DNA of 64,000 nucleotides from Ruegeria sp. HKCCSA071 (GCF_017872555.1 NZ_JAEDOX010000003.1:1-64000), one strand, 5' to 3'. Shown: positions 53,211 through 63,382, numbered from the stretch's first letter. Notes: generated by a model not told the origin, from the letters alone. Translations and numbers: made by a program.

Positions 53211-53780
53211 ATGTCCTGGACAGACGAGCGCGTAGAACTGCTGAAGAAGATGTGGGGCGAAGGCCAGTCGGCCAGCCAGATCGCCAAGGAACTGGGCGGC
53301 GTGACCCGCAATGCGGTGATTGGCAAGGTCCACCGCCTGGGCCTGTCCAACCGGACAGCAGGCGCAGCACCGGCCAAGTCCGAACCGAAAGAGAAACCGG
53401 CACCCGCGCCCAAGGCCGAAGCCAAACCCAGACCCACACCAAAGACAGAACCGGCGCGCCCGGCTGCTGCTGCCGAGGCGAAACCCGCCGTTCCGGCGCG
53501 CCGCCAGATCATCCCGGCCGGCCAGCCGCTGCCACCACAGCCCTCGGCCAACGAGATCAGCCCCGAGGCGCTGGCCAAGGTCAACGAGATCGAGAAGAAA
53601 GCCAAAAAGCTGACGCTGATGGAACTGACCGAGAAAACCTGCAAGTGGCCCGTGGGCGACCCCGCGACCGAGGATTTCTGGTTCTGCGGCCTGCCGGTTG
53701 AGGCAGGCAAACCCTATTGCGAGGCGCATGTGGGCGTGGCCTTCCAACCCATGAGCTCGCGCCGGGATCGTCGGCGGTAA
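53211..53780 (+). CDS. gcrA: GcrA cell cycle regulator
   Basis: 189 residues. The N-terminal DNA-binding domain reads SWTDERVELLKKMWGEGQSA, then VTRNAVIGKVHRLGLSNR. A long Ala/Pro/Lys linker (about residues 50-105) follows, then the C-terminal sigma70-binding part LTLMELTEKTCKWPVGDPA, WFCGLPVEAGKPYCEAH. GcrA recruits sigma70 holoenzyme to CcrM-methylated promoters. Single gene. Confidence 0.97.
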   Translation: MSWTDERVELLKKMWGEGQSASQIAKELGGVTRNAVIGKVHRLGLSNRTAGAAPAKSEPKEKPAPAPKAEAKPRPTPKTEPARPAAAAEAKPAVPARRQIIPAGQPLPPQPSANEISPEALAKVNEIEKKAKKLTLMELTEKTCKWPVGDPATEDFWFCGLPVEAGKPYCEAHVGVAFQPMSSRRDRRR

Positions 53781-53799
53781 TTGCGAACACCAGAACCTA

Positions 53800-53940
53800 A
53801 GTTATTACTATAGAACGTGAAAAGGGCGCAGGCGTTTCGCCACGCCTCTTACCGGAAGCGTTGGATAGTCAAGAACGACGCAAGACGTAACGAGCTCTTA
53901 CAAAGAAAACACCCTCGCTGAATGCTGCGAGGGCGTTTTA
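53800..53940 (+). ncRNA. Candidate small RNA or 3' UTR after gcrA
   Basis: 140 bp between the gcrA stop and a terminator (CCCTCGC at 53912-53918 pairing with GCGAGGG at 53927-53933, then CGTTTTA). It is AT-richer than its surroundings, begins with a possible -10 (TATAGA near 53811) and contains a GCGCAGGCG / CGCCACGCC hairpin-like stretch. It may be an independent sRNA or the gcrA 3' UTR. No frame is coding. Confidence 0.4.
53912..53940 (+). terminator. Intrinsic terminator
   Basis: CCCTCGC, loop TGAATGCT, GCGAGGG, then CGTTTTA. Clear rho-independent form in the + direction, 132 bp after the gcrA stop. Confidence 0.85.
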
Positions 53941-54046
53941 GTTCGGAGCGTCAACTTTGCGGACGAACCCGACATTACATTCTTTCATCCACATTTTTTG
54001 CGGAAGCGGATAAACAGACCTTGGTTCGATTTGGGGAGTACTCTGC

Positions 54047-55564
54047 ATGCGCTACTTTATTGCCGCCGCTGTTCTGTCGTTGTCGGTCGGTCTGGCCCAT
54101 GCGCAAACTTACGACCTTGTCATCGAAGGCGCGCGCGTTGTCGATCCCGAGACCGCACTTGATCAGGTCAGAAATATTGGCATCACCGGCGATGAAATCG
54201 CGATTGTGACACCAGAGCCGATTACCGGCGCTTCGGTGATCGATGCGACGGGCCTCATCGCAGCGCCGGGCTTCATCGACCTGCATGCGCATGGGCAAGA
54301 CCGGTATAGCGAGAAAGTCTCGATTTTCGATGGCCGCACCACACAAATGGACCTCGAAGCGGGGGCGTTGCCGGTGTCTGACTACTTCGCCGCCAAGGCA
54401 GGCGTGTCCCTGTCCAACTACGGTGTTTCGGTGTCTCATGCCGCGGCACGCCTGATGGTGATGGACGGTATCAATGCGCAAGGCAGCCCGATGATGACCC
54501 ACGCCCTTCAGAAAGCAGGCGCTACGGGGAACTTGTGGGCTGTCCAACGGGCCACCGACGCGCAACTGGACCAGATTGACGATCTGGTGAGACAGGGCGT
54601 GGAAGAAGGGGGGATCGGCATCGGAGTGATGGTGGGGTACTACCCGAATGCGCAAAGCGAGGGTGTCACGCGTATGGCGCAACTTGCCGCTGCGGAGGGC
54701 AGCTTCCTCACGACGCATCCCAGATATCTGAGCATCATCTCGCCCAGTGGCGTGCTTGGTCAGGAAGAGTTTGTGGCGCTCGGCATGGCCTATGACGTGC
54801 CGATTTTGCTGCACCATGTGCCCACGAACGCCTTGTCCGCGACGGAGCAGGCGCTGGATATCATCGAAGCGGCCAACCGCAACGGCGGCAATATTCTCGG
54901 AGAGGCGTTTCCTTACGTCAGAGGATCAAGTTTCATCGCAGCGGAAATTCTCGCCGAAGGCTGGCAGGAGCGCACAGGCATGGATTACGACGATCTGATC
55001 TGGGTCGAGACCGGCGAAACGTTGACGCAAGAGACCTTTGAAAAGTATCGCAGCGAACGGCCCGATGGGTTCTTTCTGATGGAGCACATCATGCGAAAGG
55101 ACATGCTAGCTGCAGTTCTTCACCCCGACATCATCATTGCAAGCGACGGCATGCCACTGGTTGATGACGCAGGTGCCTCGCTGCCTTTTGCAACCCCTTT
55201 CGGCGTCGGTAACGGCCATCCGCGCAGTGCTGGGACTTTTGGTGCCTATTTGCGGATAGCAATTGACGACGGCAGTCTGACAATGCCGCAAATCATCGCC
55301 AAGACCGGTTTCATACAAGCGAAGTTTCTGGAGCCATTTGCTCCGGAGATGCACAAACGCGGACGACTGCAAGCCGGTGCATTTGCCGATATCACGATCT
55401 TCGACCCGGACACTGTAAAGGGAGTTGCAGGATACACGCCCGGAACCAACAGCCTGCCATCGGAAGGCTTTGTGCATGTTATCGTCAACGGGCAACCTGT
55501 CGTGACCGGAGGACAACTTGTCGAGGATATCTTTCCGGGCGTAGCCATCAGAGCGAGCCGATAG
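54047..55564 (+). CDS. Exported N-acyl-D-amino-acid deacylase-like amidohydrolase
   Basis: 505 residues. Signal peptide MRYFIAAAVLSLSVGLAHA-Q, unusual since most relatives are cytoplasmic. The amidohydrolase barrel has metal motif APGFIDLHAHGQD (HxH), the catalytic-site segment HHVPTNALS, the metal Asp in IIASDGMPLVDD, and the closing sheet LQAGAFADITIFDPDTV. Closest to D-glutamate or N-acyl-D-amino-acid deacylases. Likely periplasmic turnover of D-amino-acid derivatives, for example from peptidoglycan. It is slightly lower in GC than its neighbours. Confidence 0.85.
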   Translation: MRYFIAAAVLSLSVGLAHAQTYDLVIEGARVVDPETALDQVRNIGITGDEIAIVTPEPITGASVIDATGLIAAPGFIDLHAHGQDRYSEKVSIFDGRTTQMDLEAGALPVSDYFAAKAGVSLSNYGVSVSHAAARLMVMDGINAQGSPMMTHALQKAGATGNLWAVQRATDAQLDQIDDLVRQGVEEGGIGIGVMVGYYPNAQSEGVTRMAQLAAAEGSFLTTHPRYLSIISPSGVLGQEEFVALGMAYDVPILLHHVPTNALSATEQALDIIEAANRNGGNILGEAFPYVRGSSFIAAEILAEGWQERTGMDYDDLIWVETGETLTQETFEKYRSERPDGFFLMEHIMRKDMLAAVLHPDIIIASDGMPLVDDAGASLPFATPFGVGNGHPRSAGTFGAYLRIAIDDGSLTMPQIIAKTGFIQAKFLEPFAPEMHKRGRLQAGAFADITIFDPDTVKGVAGYTPGTNSLPSEGFVHVIVNGQPVVTGGQLVEDIFPGVAIRASR

Positions 55565-55695
55565 CAGTCCGCCGGACCCGAGAATGCGGATCAATTATTT
55601 CTGGGCAAGAAACTTCCGGAACGAACTTCCGCCTTGGGCTCGAACCTGACATTGAAGTGCCGGTGATCTTGGTGTCAGTGGCACATGGTAGCCTT

Positions 55696-56772
55696 TCACT
55701 GCGCGGGATGTGTCGGCAGGTTCGGCATCGCCACCCAGCCCGGCAATTCATCCGGTGCGACCGAGACATGCAGGCGTTCCGACTGGTCCCGCCCGACCTT
55801 GCGGTGTTTGCGCAGCAAAAAGATCTTGCCCCAGCCGCGCCAGGTTCCAACCGATTGCGCATGGGCATCCGTCGGGAAACGGGTGCGCCAGCCTTCGGGC
55901 ATCGGCAGCCCGTGCATCTCGGCCTTGTCCAGCATCCAGATCAACGAGATATTGCTGAGCGGTCGGGCCTCTTCATACCCGTTCAACTGGCCGCCGATAT
56001 CGCCGTGGGTGCCACGGAACCAGACCTGTTCCACATGGCCATTGAACTCGGGCTTGCATCGCCACAGAACCGGCTCGAACACCTCGCGCGTTTCGTCGAG
56101 GGCCAGCGCGTGATAGCCATGCAGAGTGGCGGGGCCCAGTTGGTGGTTGTGAAAGGCATGGCGATCCTCGGCCCAGCGCCACAGAAGCGGCAGGCGCAGG
56201 CCCAGCGCCTTGACCGTGTCCCAGACACCGACCATCTCGATCTTGACGTTGTCATGGCAGAACTTGCGGCGGAAATCGCGGGCGGCGGTGCCGCTGACAT
56301 TGCATTCATAGTGGCGGTAGGCTTGCAGGATGTTCCGCTCGGTCGCGTGTTCGGCCTTGAGCAGGCCGATCATGTCGATCACCCCGGCCAGACTGCGCAC
56401 GCCGTAGGCTCCACGGGAATAGCCGATGAAATAAATCCGGTCACCGGGCTTGTAGCGCGACGCCAGATAGCCATAGGCGCGGCGAATCTGGCGGTTGATG
56501 CCCCGGCCCATCATCACGTCCATGGTGGATTTCCAGCTTTCCCACTGCACGCCTGCCTCGTAGAACACCGACACCTTGCTGCCCATTTCGCAGCACAGGC
56601 GATAGGTCTGTCCGGCATGGGTTTCGAACCCCGGTTCGAGGGTGGACATGGTGCCATCTAGAATAATGACGTGGCTGATCGGCTCACGGTGCCGCGTTTC
56701 GGCGGAGTGCTCGGACCGTAAGGGCCGCCCGAGCCATCCCAGAACCTTCCTACTTAGCCGCGACAGATTCAT
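55696..56772 (-). CDS. DUF2235 alpha/beta-hydrolase family protein
   Basis: 358 residues. DUF2235 signature: SHVIILDGTMSTLEPG (the nucleophile-side strand), then RIYFIGYSRGAYGVRSLAGV (GxSxG with the catalytic Ser), VGVWDTVKALGL (acid) and the His in WFRGTHGDIGGQLNG. DUF2235 includes T6SS Tle-type phospholipases, but no secretion genes are near, and the gene overlaps the 3' end of a CoxL-type gene by 23 nt, implying coupling. Confidence 0.88.
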   Translation of the reverse strand: MNLSRLSRKVLGWLGRPLRSEHSAETRHREPISHVIILDGTMSTLEPGFETHAGQTYRLCCEMGSKVSVFYEAGVQWESWKSTMDVMMGRGINRQIRRAYGYLASRYKPGDRIYFIGYSRGAYGVRSLAGVIDMIGLLKAEHATERNILQAYRHYECNVSGTAARDFRRKFCHDNVKIEMVGVWDTVKALGLRLPLLWRWAEDRHAFHNHQLGPATLHGYHALALDETREVFEPVLWRCKPEFNGHVEQVWFRGTHGDIGGQLNGYEEARPLSNISLIWMLDKAEMHGLPMPEGWRTRFPTDAHAQSVGTWRGWGKIFLLRKHRKVGRDQSERLHVSVAPDELPGWVAMPNLPTHPAQ

Positions 56773-59041
56773 GCGTCAGCAATTCCCAAACCTTGTGAGG
56801 TGTGAAAGGCATATCCGCCTGCCGCACCCCGTGATCCCAGAGCGCGTCCTGAACCGCGTTTGCCACAGCGGCCAGAGCGCCCACCGTGCCGGCCTCGCCG
56901 CATCCTTTCATCCCCATCGGGTTGGAAGTTGACGGCACCGGCGCCGAGGTAAACTTTATCATGGGTACGTCCACCGCGCGGGGCAAGGCGTAATCCATAA
57001 ACGATGCCGTGAGCAGTTGTCCGTGATCATCATGCACCACATGTTCCGACAGCGCCTGCCCGATGCCCTGAACCACCCCGCCATGCACCTGCCCTTCGGC
57101 CAGCATCGGGTTGATAAGATTTCCGAAATCATCAACCACGGTGTAGCGGTCCACACGGGTTTCGCCGGTGACGGAATCGATCACGACCTCGGCAACATGC
57201 GCGCCGTTGGGATAGCTGCGGGCATCCAGTTGCGCGCGGGACTCATGCGTCAGCAAGTCCAAACGCCCGTCGGCGCGCGCCATGGCCGCGGCTTCGGTCA
57301 GGGTTGGCGTCAGGTTCGAGCCCGGCGCGCGGAATGTTTCATGGTCAAATCGCACATCACTGTCCTCGACCCCCATCTTATCGGCCAGATAAGGCGTGAA
57401 TGCGGCGATCATCTTGTCAATGGTGGCGAGGGTCGCGGTACTTTGCACCGTCACCGAGCGCGAGCCACCGGTTCCGCCGCCATGGCCAAGCCGGTCGGTA
57501 TCACCCTGAATGACGGTGATCCTGTCCATCGGGACGCCGGTCTGATCGGACAGGAACTGGGCATAAACCGTCTCGTGCCCCTGCCCGTTCGATTGTGTGC
57601 CGACATAAAGGTTCACCGTGCCATCCTCGCAAAACTCGACCTTCGAGTTCTCGGAAGGGTCCCCCAAAATACTTTCGATATAGTAACAAAGACCCTGCCC
57701 CCGGATCAGACCGCGTTCGGCATCGGCGGCCTTGCGGGCTTCGAACCCGCTGGTCTGGCTGGCCGCGCGGCGCAGGACCATGTCGAAATCGCCGACGTCA
57801 TAGGTTTCACCCGTGGCAGAGGTGTAGGGGAAATCGCCGGGTCTGATGAAGTTTCTGCGACGCAACTCCCACGGGTCAAGGCCCAGTTCGCGTGCGGCGC
57901 GGTCCATCACGCGTTCCAGCACATAGATCGCCTCGGGGCGTCCGGCGCCGCGATAGGCGTCGACCTGTGTTGTCGTGGTATAGAACCCCTCGACCCGGAG
58001 ATAGGTGGTCTGAACGTCATAGACCCCCATCAGCACCTTGCTGAACAGGCTTGTCTGGATCGCCTGCGCGAAATGGCTGTTATAGGCACCAAGGTTGACT
58101 TTGCTGTGGACGCGGTAGGCGGTGATCCGGTGGTCGGCATCAAAGGCCAGCTCGGCCAGAGAGGTCAGGTCGCGGCCGTGGTGATCGGACAGCATTGCCT
58201 CGGACCGGTCGGACATCCAGTGCACGGGTTGACCCAGTTTCATCGCGGCCACGGCCACGCAGAAATATTCGGGATATGGCATCACCTTCATGCCGAACCC
58301 GCCCCCCACATCCGGGGTGGTGACACGGATCGCATCCGCATCGAGTTTCAGCTTTTGCGCCAGCTGTGCCTTCATCGCCCAGACACCCTGCCCGCCATAG
58401 GAAAAGTGCAGACGCCCGCCAGACCAATCGGCCTGACAGCCCCGCGGCTCGAGCGAGCTGATGATGACGCGGTTGTCGTGCACGTTCAGCGACACGGTAT
58501 GGGCGGCGGCCTGAAAGGCGGCCTTGGTCGCGGCCTCATCACCCAGACCCCAGTCAAACGCGCGATTGTCGGGCGCTTGCGGGTGCAGGGCCTCACCCCC
58601 CGCTTTCACGTCCAGCTTGGCGGGGCGTTCCCGGATATCCATCCAGATCAGCTCGACCGCGTCCTGCGCCTGTACCAGCGTATCCGCGATGACAACGGCC
58701 ACGGGTTCGCCCACAAAGCGCACACGGTCCTTGGCCAGCATATGCCGATCCGGCGCGGCAGAGCCGGTCCCGTCGCGGTTGGTCAAGGTTGCTGCATTCA
58801 TCACCGTGTCGATGCCCGAGGCGGCAAGATCGTCCAATGTTATGACCAGCCGCACCCCGTCGGCGCTCCGCGCGGATTCAAGATCCAGCGCAGTGATATC
58901 GCCATGGGCCACTGGGCTGCGGAAGAAAGCGGCAAACAGCGCATTGCCGGGCACGGCATCGTCCATATAGCGCCCCTGCCCGGTCAGGAACCGCTGATCT
59001 TCGGTCCGTTTGACGGGCTGGCTTTTGCCGAATTTTTCCAT
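56750..59041 (-). CDS. Form II CoxL-like molybdenum hydroxylase large subunit
   Basis: 763 residues from the ATG at 59041. Xanthine oxidase/CO dehydrogenase family, molybdopterin-cytosine-binding subunit: QRFLTGQGRYMDDAVPG at the start, TPDVGGGFGMKVMPYPEYF, and the active-site loop VDAYRGAGRPEAIYVLE. AYRGAGR is the form II signature, whereas AYRCSFR marks true CO dehydrogenase. The Glu of MKGCGEAGTVGALAA is the catalytic base. The small [2Fe-2S] and medium FAD subunits are absent nearby. Substrate unknown. Confidence 0.92.
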   Translation of the reverse strand: MEKFGKSQPVKRTEDQRFLTGQGRYMDDAVPGNALFAAFFRSPVAHGDITALDLESARSADGVRLVITLDDLAASGIDTVMNAATLTNRDGTGSAAPDRHMLAKDRVRFVGEPVAVVIADTLVQAQDAVELIWMDIRERPAKLDVKAGGEALHPQAPDNRAFDWGLGDEAATKAAFQAAAHTVSLNVHDNRVIISSLEPRGCQADWSGGRLHFSYGGQGVWAMKAQLAQKLKLDADAIRVTTPDVGGGFGMKVMPYPEYFCVAVAAMKLGQPVHWMSDRSEAMLSDHHGRDLTSLAELAFDADHRITAYRVHSKVNLGAYNSHFAQAIQTSLFSKVLMGVYDVQTTYLRVEGFYTTTTQVDAYRGAGRPEAIYVLERVMDRAARELGLDPWELRRRNFIRPGDFPYTSATGETYDVGDFDMVLRRAASQTSGFEARKAADAERGLIRGQGLCYYIESILGDPSENSKVEFCEDGTVNLYVGTQSNGQGHETVYAQFLSDQTGVPMDRITVIQGDTDRLGHGGGTGGSRSVTVQSTATLATIDKMIAAFTPYLADKMGVEDSDVRFDHETFRAPGSNLTPTLTEAAAMARADGRLDLLTHESRAQLDARSYPNGAHVAEVVIDSVTGETRVDRYTVVDDFGNLINPMLAEGQVHGGVVQGIGQALSEHVVHDDHGQLLTASFMDYALPRAVDVPMIKFTSAPVPSTSNPMGMKGCGEAGTVGALAAVANAVQDALWDHGVRQADMPFTPHKVWELLTHESVAAK

Positions 59042-59205
59042 GGGATGCTCCTGTCGCTGCCTTGATGGCGACACTAGCCCTGTGCTTGCTTATGTCCAGC
59101 GCCTTGCATGAAAGCGTGTGGCGACACCGATGTCGTAAACAGGATTGCGGGAGCCGCAGAGGGATTCGTAGGCTGTTTTAAGATACAGCCTGCCGGAGGT
59201 CCCCC

Positions 59206-60105
59206 ATGCCCGAACCCATTTCCCTGTCACAGGGCCGTCTGGACGCCCCATCGGTCGACGCGTATTGGCAAGACGGGTTTGCCTTTCCCATCACTGTCTT
59301 CTCGCCGGATGAGACCGCACAGTTCCGGGCCGAGCTGGAGCAGATCGAGGAGACCTGGCGCGTGGCTGACCTTCCGCTGCCGCTGAACATGTACAAGCGC
59401 CTGAACGCCCATGTGGTGATGCCGCTGGTCGCCCGTATCGCATTGGATCCAAGGGTTCTGGACGTCGTCGAAGGAATACTGGGACCGGATTTGCTGCTGT
59501 GGTCTGCGGAACTGTTCATCAAAGAGCCACGCACGACGCAGGTTGTTGGAATGCATCAGGACCTGACCTATTGGGGGATGGGCGAAACACCGGATCAGAT
59601 GACCGCGTGGATCGCATTGTCGCCTGCCACGGTAGCAAGCGGCTGCATGGACTTTGTCAGAGGCAGCCACAAAAACCCGATCCTGCCCCATAACGATACG
59701 TTTTCAGACAACAACCTGCTGTCGCGCGGGCAGGAGGTGGCTGTCGATGTGGCAGACGAGGACAAAACGCATATCGAATTGCAGCCGGGTCAGATGTCGC
59801 TGCACCATGGCCTCACGATCCATGGCTCGGGGCCGAATATGTCGGACGATCGGCGGATCGGGCTGGCAATCCGGTATCTGAACCCGAACGCACAGCAAAA
59901 AGTGGCGGACCGCGATTACGCGGTCTTGGCGCGGGGTGAAGACCGTATGGGCAACTTCATCCTCATCGAACCGCCAACCGAGTTGTTCTCGCCGCCAGCC
60001 TTGGCGCTTCATGCCCGCATCCGGGAGGATCAGGCCAAGGCGATGACACAAGGCGCGGCGCAAAGCACGCACCTTTACGGAAACGAGGCGACCGGCACGG
60101 GGTGA
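59206..60105 (+). CDS. Phytanoyl-CoA dioxygenase (PhyH) family protein
   Basis: 299 residues of the non-haem Fe(II)/2-oxoglutarate PhyH fold. Iron ligands appear as HxD in VVGMHQDLTYWGMGETPDQM and the distal His in SLHHGLTIHGSGPNMSDDRR, with the 2OG-binding Arg in the following RRIGLAIRYLNP. WIALSPATVASGCMDFVRGSH is typical. Such enzymes hydroxylate lipids, ectoine or natural products; substrate unknown. Divergent from coxL and upstream of valS by 94 bp. Confidence 0.9.
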   Translation: MPEPISLSQGRLDAPSVDAYWQDGFAFPITVFSPDETAQFRAELEQIEETWRVADLPLPLNMYKRLNAHVVMPLVARIALDPRVLDVVEGILGPDLLLWSAELFIKEPRTTQVVGMHQDLTYWGMGETPDQMTAWIALSPATVASGCMDFVRGSHKNPILPHNDTFSDNNLLSRGQEVAVDVADEDKTHIELQPGQMSLHHGLTIHGSGPNMSDDRRIGLAIRYLNPNAQQKVADRDYAVLARGEDRMGNFILIEPPTELFSPPALALHARIREDQAKAMTQGAAQSTHLYGNEATGTG

Positions 60106-60199
60106 CTTCGGCAATCGTCGCCGCACAGGGCCTTCCCCTTCCTGTCTCCATTCGCTATTGCAGGCGCTGACCCGAATTTGTTGACGCAGGACGCATCCC

Positions 60200-63100
60200 A
60201 TGGCGATGGAAAAGACATTCAACGCGGCCGAGGCCGAGGCCCGTATCTATGAGGCCTGGGAACAGGCCGGAGCCTTCAAGGCAGGCGCGAACCGTTCGCG
60301 CGAGGAAAGCTTTACCATCATGATCCCGCCGCCCAACGTGACGGGCGCGCTGCATGTGGGTCATGCGTTCAACAACACGTTGCAGGATATCCTGATCCGC
60401 TGGCACCGGATGCGGGGCTTTGACACGCTGTGGCAGCCCGGTCAGGACCACGCGGGCATCGCCACGCAGATGCAGGTGGAAAAGATGCTGGCGGCGCAGG
60501 GTAACGAAGGTCGGCGCGAGTTGGGACGCGAGAAATTCCTTGCGAAAGTCTGGGAGTGGAAGGGCGAATACGGCGGCACGATCATTGAACAACTCAAGCG
60601 TCTGGGCGCCAGCTGCGACTGGTCGCGCAATGCCTTTACCATGGCGGGCGCACCAGGTGACCCACGCACCGGGCACGAAAACTCACCCAACTTCCATGAT
60701 GCCGTTATCAAGGTCTTTGTCGACATGTACGAAAAGGGCCTGATCTATCGCGGTAAGCGACTGGTCAACTGGGACCCGCATTTCGAAACGGCGATTTCGG
60801 ACCTTGAGGTCGAGAATATTGAAACACCGGGCCACATGTGGCACTTCAAGTACCCCTTGGCGGGCGGCGAGACATATGAGTATTTGGAAAAAGATGAAGA
60901 TGGGAATGTGATCTTCCGCGAAGAGCGGGATTATATTTCCATTGCAACCACGCGGCCCGAAACCATGCTGGGCGACGGTGCTGTGGCCGTGCATCCGTCG
61001 GATGAGCGCTACGCGCCGATCGTCGGCAAACTGTGCGAAATCCCGGTTGGACCGAAAGAGCATCGCCGCCAGATCCCGATCATCACCGATGAGTATCCCG
61101 ATCCCGATTTCGGCTCGGGTGCGGTGAAGATCACCGGCGCGCATGACTTCAACGACAATATGGTCGCCAGGCGCGGCGGTATTCCCATGTACCGCCTGAT
61201 GGACACCAAGGGCGCGATGCGGGCTGATGGCGCGCCTTACGCCGAAGAGGCGGGCAAGGCGCAGGAATATGCGCGCGGCAAAGCGTTCACCGAGAATGAG
61301 ATCGACGCGATCAACCTGATCCCGGATCACCTGCGCGGACTGGACCGGTTCGAGGCGCGCGCCAAGGTGGTTGAAGAGATCACCAGCGAAGGTCTGGCTG
61401 TCATGTGTCCAGCGGACGATCCGCGTCTGGGATCAAGCCGGGCTGAAGCCCGGCCTACAGAGGACGATGACGGTGGGCAGGACTTCAGCCCGGCACTTGT
61501 CCCACTGGTCGAGAGCAAGCCGATCATGCAGCCCTTTGGCGACCGCTCGAAAGTCGTCATAGAGCCGATGTTCACCGACCAGTGGTTCGTGGACGCCGAA
61601 AAGGTCGTCGGCCCCGCACTGGATGCGGTCAGGGACGGCACGGTCAAGATCATCCCCGAGTCGGGCGAGAAGACCTATTACCACTGGCTGGAAAACATCG
61701 AGCCCTGGTGCATCTCGCGCCAGCTGTGGTGGGGGCACCAGATTCCGGTTTGGTATGGTCTCGACCTGTCAGCGGAAGACTTCATTGACGACGAGAATGA
61801 TGGCGACCTTGATCTGGTTGAATTGGGCCGGCTGCTGAACGAAGGCGGCATGCTGCACCGTGGCAATGTCATGGAATGTGCCGCGAGCTTTGAGGCCGTT
61901 ACCGAAAAGTTCCTGGACGACAATGCGGACACTCCCAGCCCTCTGAGCCACGCGACCGTGATCGAAGTCGCCGACAAGCAGGAGGCGATCCATCGGTTCG
62001 CCGAAAGCCTGGCGCAGTACGCCGTTGAACAAGATCCGACCAAGCTGGTTTACCCGGTGTGGCGCGACCCTGACGTGCTGGACACGTGGTTCTCCTCCGG
62101 CCTGTGGCCCATCGGCACGCTGGGCTGGCCCGAACAGACCGAAGAGTTGCAGCGCTACTTCCCCACGGACGTTCTGATCACCGGCTTCGACATCCTGTTC
62201 TTCTGGGTCGCCCGGATGATGATGATGCAACTGGCCGTGGTCGATCAGATCCCGTTCCACACCGTCTACCTGCACCAGCTCGTCCGCGACGAGAAGGGCA
62301 AGAAGATGTCCAAGACTACCGGCAACGTCATCGACCCGCTTGAAATCGTGGACGAATTCGGCGCCGACGCGCTGCGGTTCACCAACGCCTCGATGGCGGC
62401 GATTGGCGGCGTGCTGAAACTGTCGCGTGAACGCATCACCGGCTATCGCAACTTTGGTACCAAGCTTTGGAATGCCGTCCGCTTTGCCGAGATGAATGAG
62501 GTCTTTACCGACGCTGTGCCGCAGCTGGATGTGGCCGACCTGAAACCTAAGGCCGCCGTCAACCGCTGGATCATCGGCGAAACCGCCCGCGTGCGGGAAG
62601 AGGTCGACGCGGCGCTGGAAAGCTATCGCTTCAACGATGCCGCCAACGGGCTTTATGCCTTTGTCTGGGGCAAGGTCTGCGACTGGTACGTGGAACTGTC
62701 CAAACCGCTGCTGCAAGGCGACGACGCCGCGGCGCAGACCGAGACCCGCGCCACCATGCGCTGGGTTCTGGATCAGTGCATGGTCCTTCTGCACCCGATC
62801 ATGCCCTTCATCACCGAAGAGCTGTGGGGCCTGACCGGCAACCGCGCGAAAATGGTCGTCCACGCCGACTGGCCGACCTACGGCACCGAACTGGTCGACG
62901 CCGACGCGGATCGTGAAATGAACTGGGTGATCTCGGTGATCGAGAACACCCGCTCGGCCCGTGCCCAGATGCGGGTTCCTGCTGGCCTCTACGTACCGAT
63001 GCTGGTGACCGAGATCGACGCCAACGGCCAAGCCGCGTGGGACCGCAACGAGGCGCTGATCAAACGTCTGGCCCGCATCGACAGCCTGACCAGAGCAGAC

Positions 63101-63382
63101 ACGCTGCCCAAGGGCACCATCTCGATTGCCGCCCCCGGAGCCTCCTTCGGCCTGCCGCTGGCGGATATCATCGACATCGGCGCGGAAAAGGAGCGGCTGG
63201 AGAAAGCCAAGGGCAAGCTGGCCAAGGAACTGGGTGGCTTGCGCGGGCGTCTGAACAACCCCAAATTCGTGGCCTCGGCCCCGGAAGAGGTGGTCGAGGA
63301 AGCCAAAGCCAACCTCGCCGCCCGCGAGGAAGAAGAAGCCAAGCTGAACGAGGCGCTGGCCCGTCTGGCCGAGATCGCCTGA
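60200..63382 (+). CDS. valS: Valyl-tRNA synthetase, with an in-frame palindromic insert
   Basis: 1060 residues. HIGH motif as [20 protein letters not shown] near residue 51; KMSKS motif as [18 protein letters not shown] near residue 706; LWCISRQ-like [20 protein letters not shown]-terminal coiled-coil [19 protein letters not shown]. About 25 residues near 410-435 ([20 protein letters not shown] and neighbours) come from a palindromic repeat element, between [10 protein letters not shown] and [20 protein letters not shown] in the editing/linker region. The frame is kept, so the enzyme is presumably functional. Confidence 0.97.
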   Translation: MAMEKTFNAAEAEARIYEAWEQAGAFKAGANRSREESFTIMIPPPNVTGALHVGHAFNNTLQDILIRWHRMRGFDTLWQPGQDHAGIATQMQVEKMLAAQGNEGRRELGREKFLAKVWEWKGEYGGTIIEQLKRLGASCDWSRNAFTMAGAPGDPRTGHENSPNFHDAVIKVFVDMYEKGLIYRGKRLVNWDPHFETAISDLEVENIETPGHMWHFKYPLAGGETYEYLEKDEDGNVIFREERDYISIATTRPETMLGDGAVAVHPSDERYAPIVGKLCEIPVGPKEHRRQIPIITDEYPDPDFGSGAVKITGAHDFNDNMVARRGGIPMYRLMDTKGAMRADGAPYAEEAGKAQEYARGKAFTENEIDAINLIPDHLRGLDRFEARAKVVEEITSEGLAVMCPADDPRLGSSRAEARPTEDDDGGQDFSPALVPLVESKPIMQPFGDRSKVVIEPMFTDQWFVDAEKVVGPALDAVRDGTVKIIPESGEKTYYHWLENIEPWCISRQLWWGHQIPVWYGLDLSAEDFIDDENDGDLDLVELGRLLNEGGMLHRGNVMECAASFEAVTEKFLDDNADTPSPLSHATVIEVADKQEAIHRFAESLAQYAVEQDPTKLVYPVWRDPDVLDTWFSSGLWPIGTLGWPEQTEELQRYFPTDVLITGFDILFFWVARMMMMQLAVVDQIPFHTVYLHQLVRDEKGKKMSKTTGNVIDPLEIVDEFGADALRFTNASMAAIGGVLKLSRERITGYRNFGTKLWNAVRFAEMNEVFTDAVPQLDVADLKPKAAVNRWIIGETARVREEVDAALESYRFNDAANGLYAFVWGKVCDWYVELSKPLLQGDDAAAQTETRATMRWVLDQCMVLLHPIMPFITEELWGLTGNRAKMVVHADWPTYGTELVDADADREMNWVISVIENTRSARAQMRVPAGLYVPMLVTEIDANGQAAWDRNEALIKRLARIDSLTRADTLPKGTISIAAPGASFGLPLADIIDIGAEKERLEKAKGKLAKELGGLRGRLNNPKFVASAPEEVVEEAKANLAAREEEEAKLNEALARLAEIA
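61429..61503 (+). repeat. 75-bp palindromic element inside valS
   Basis: Arms GCCGGGCTGAAG (61437-61448) and CTTCAGCCCGGC (61483-61494) are exact inverse complements; the outer edges GGGATCAA and TTGTCCC also pair imperfectly. The left arm continues CCCGGCCTAC, matching the repeats at 27312-27423 and 32021-32045. Length 75 bp is a multiple of three and no stop is introduced, so it is translated. Confidence 0.85.

Noticed and set aside
57849-58021. Aerobic carbon monoxide dehydrogenase proper
   Set aside because: The active-site loop reads AYRGAGR (form II), not AYRCSFR, and no coxM/coxS are adjacent.
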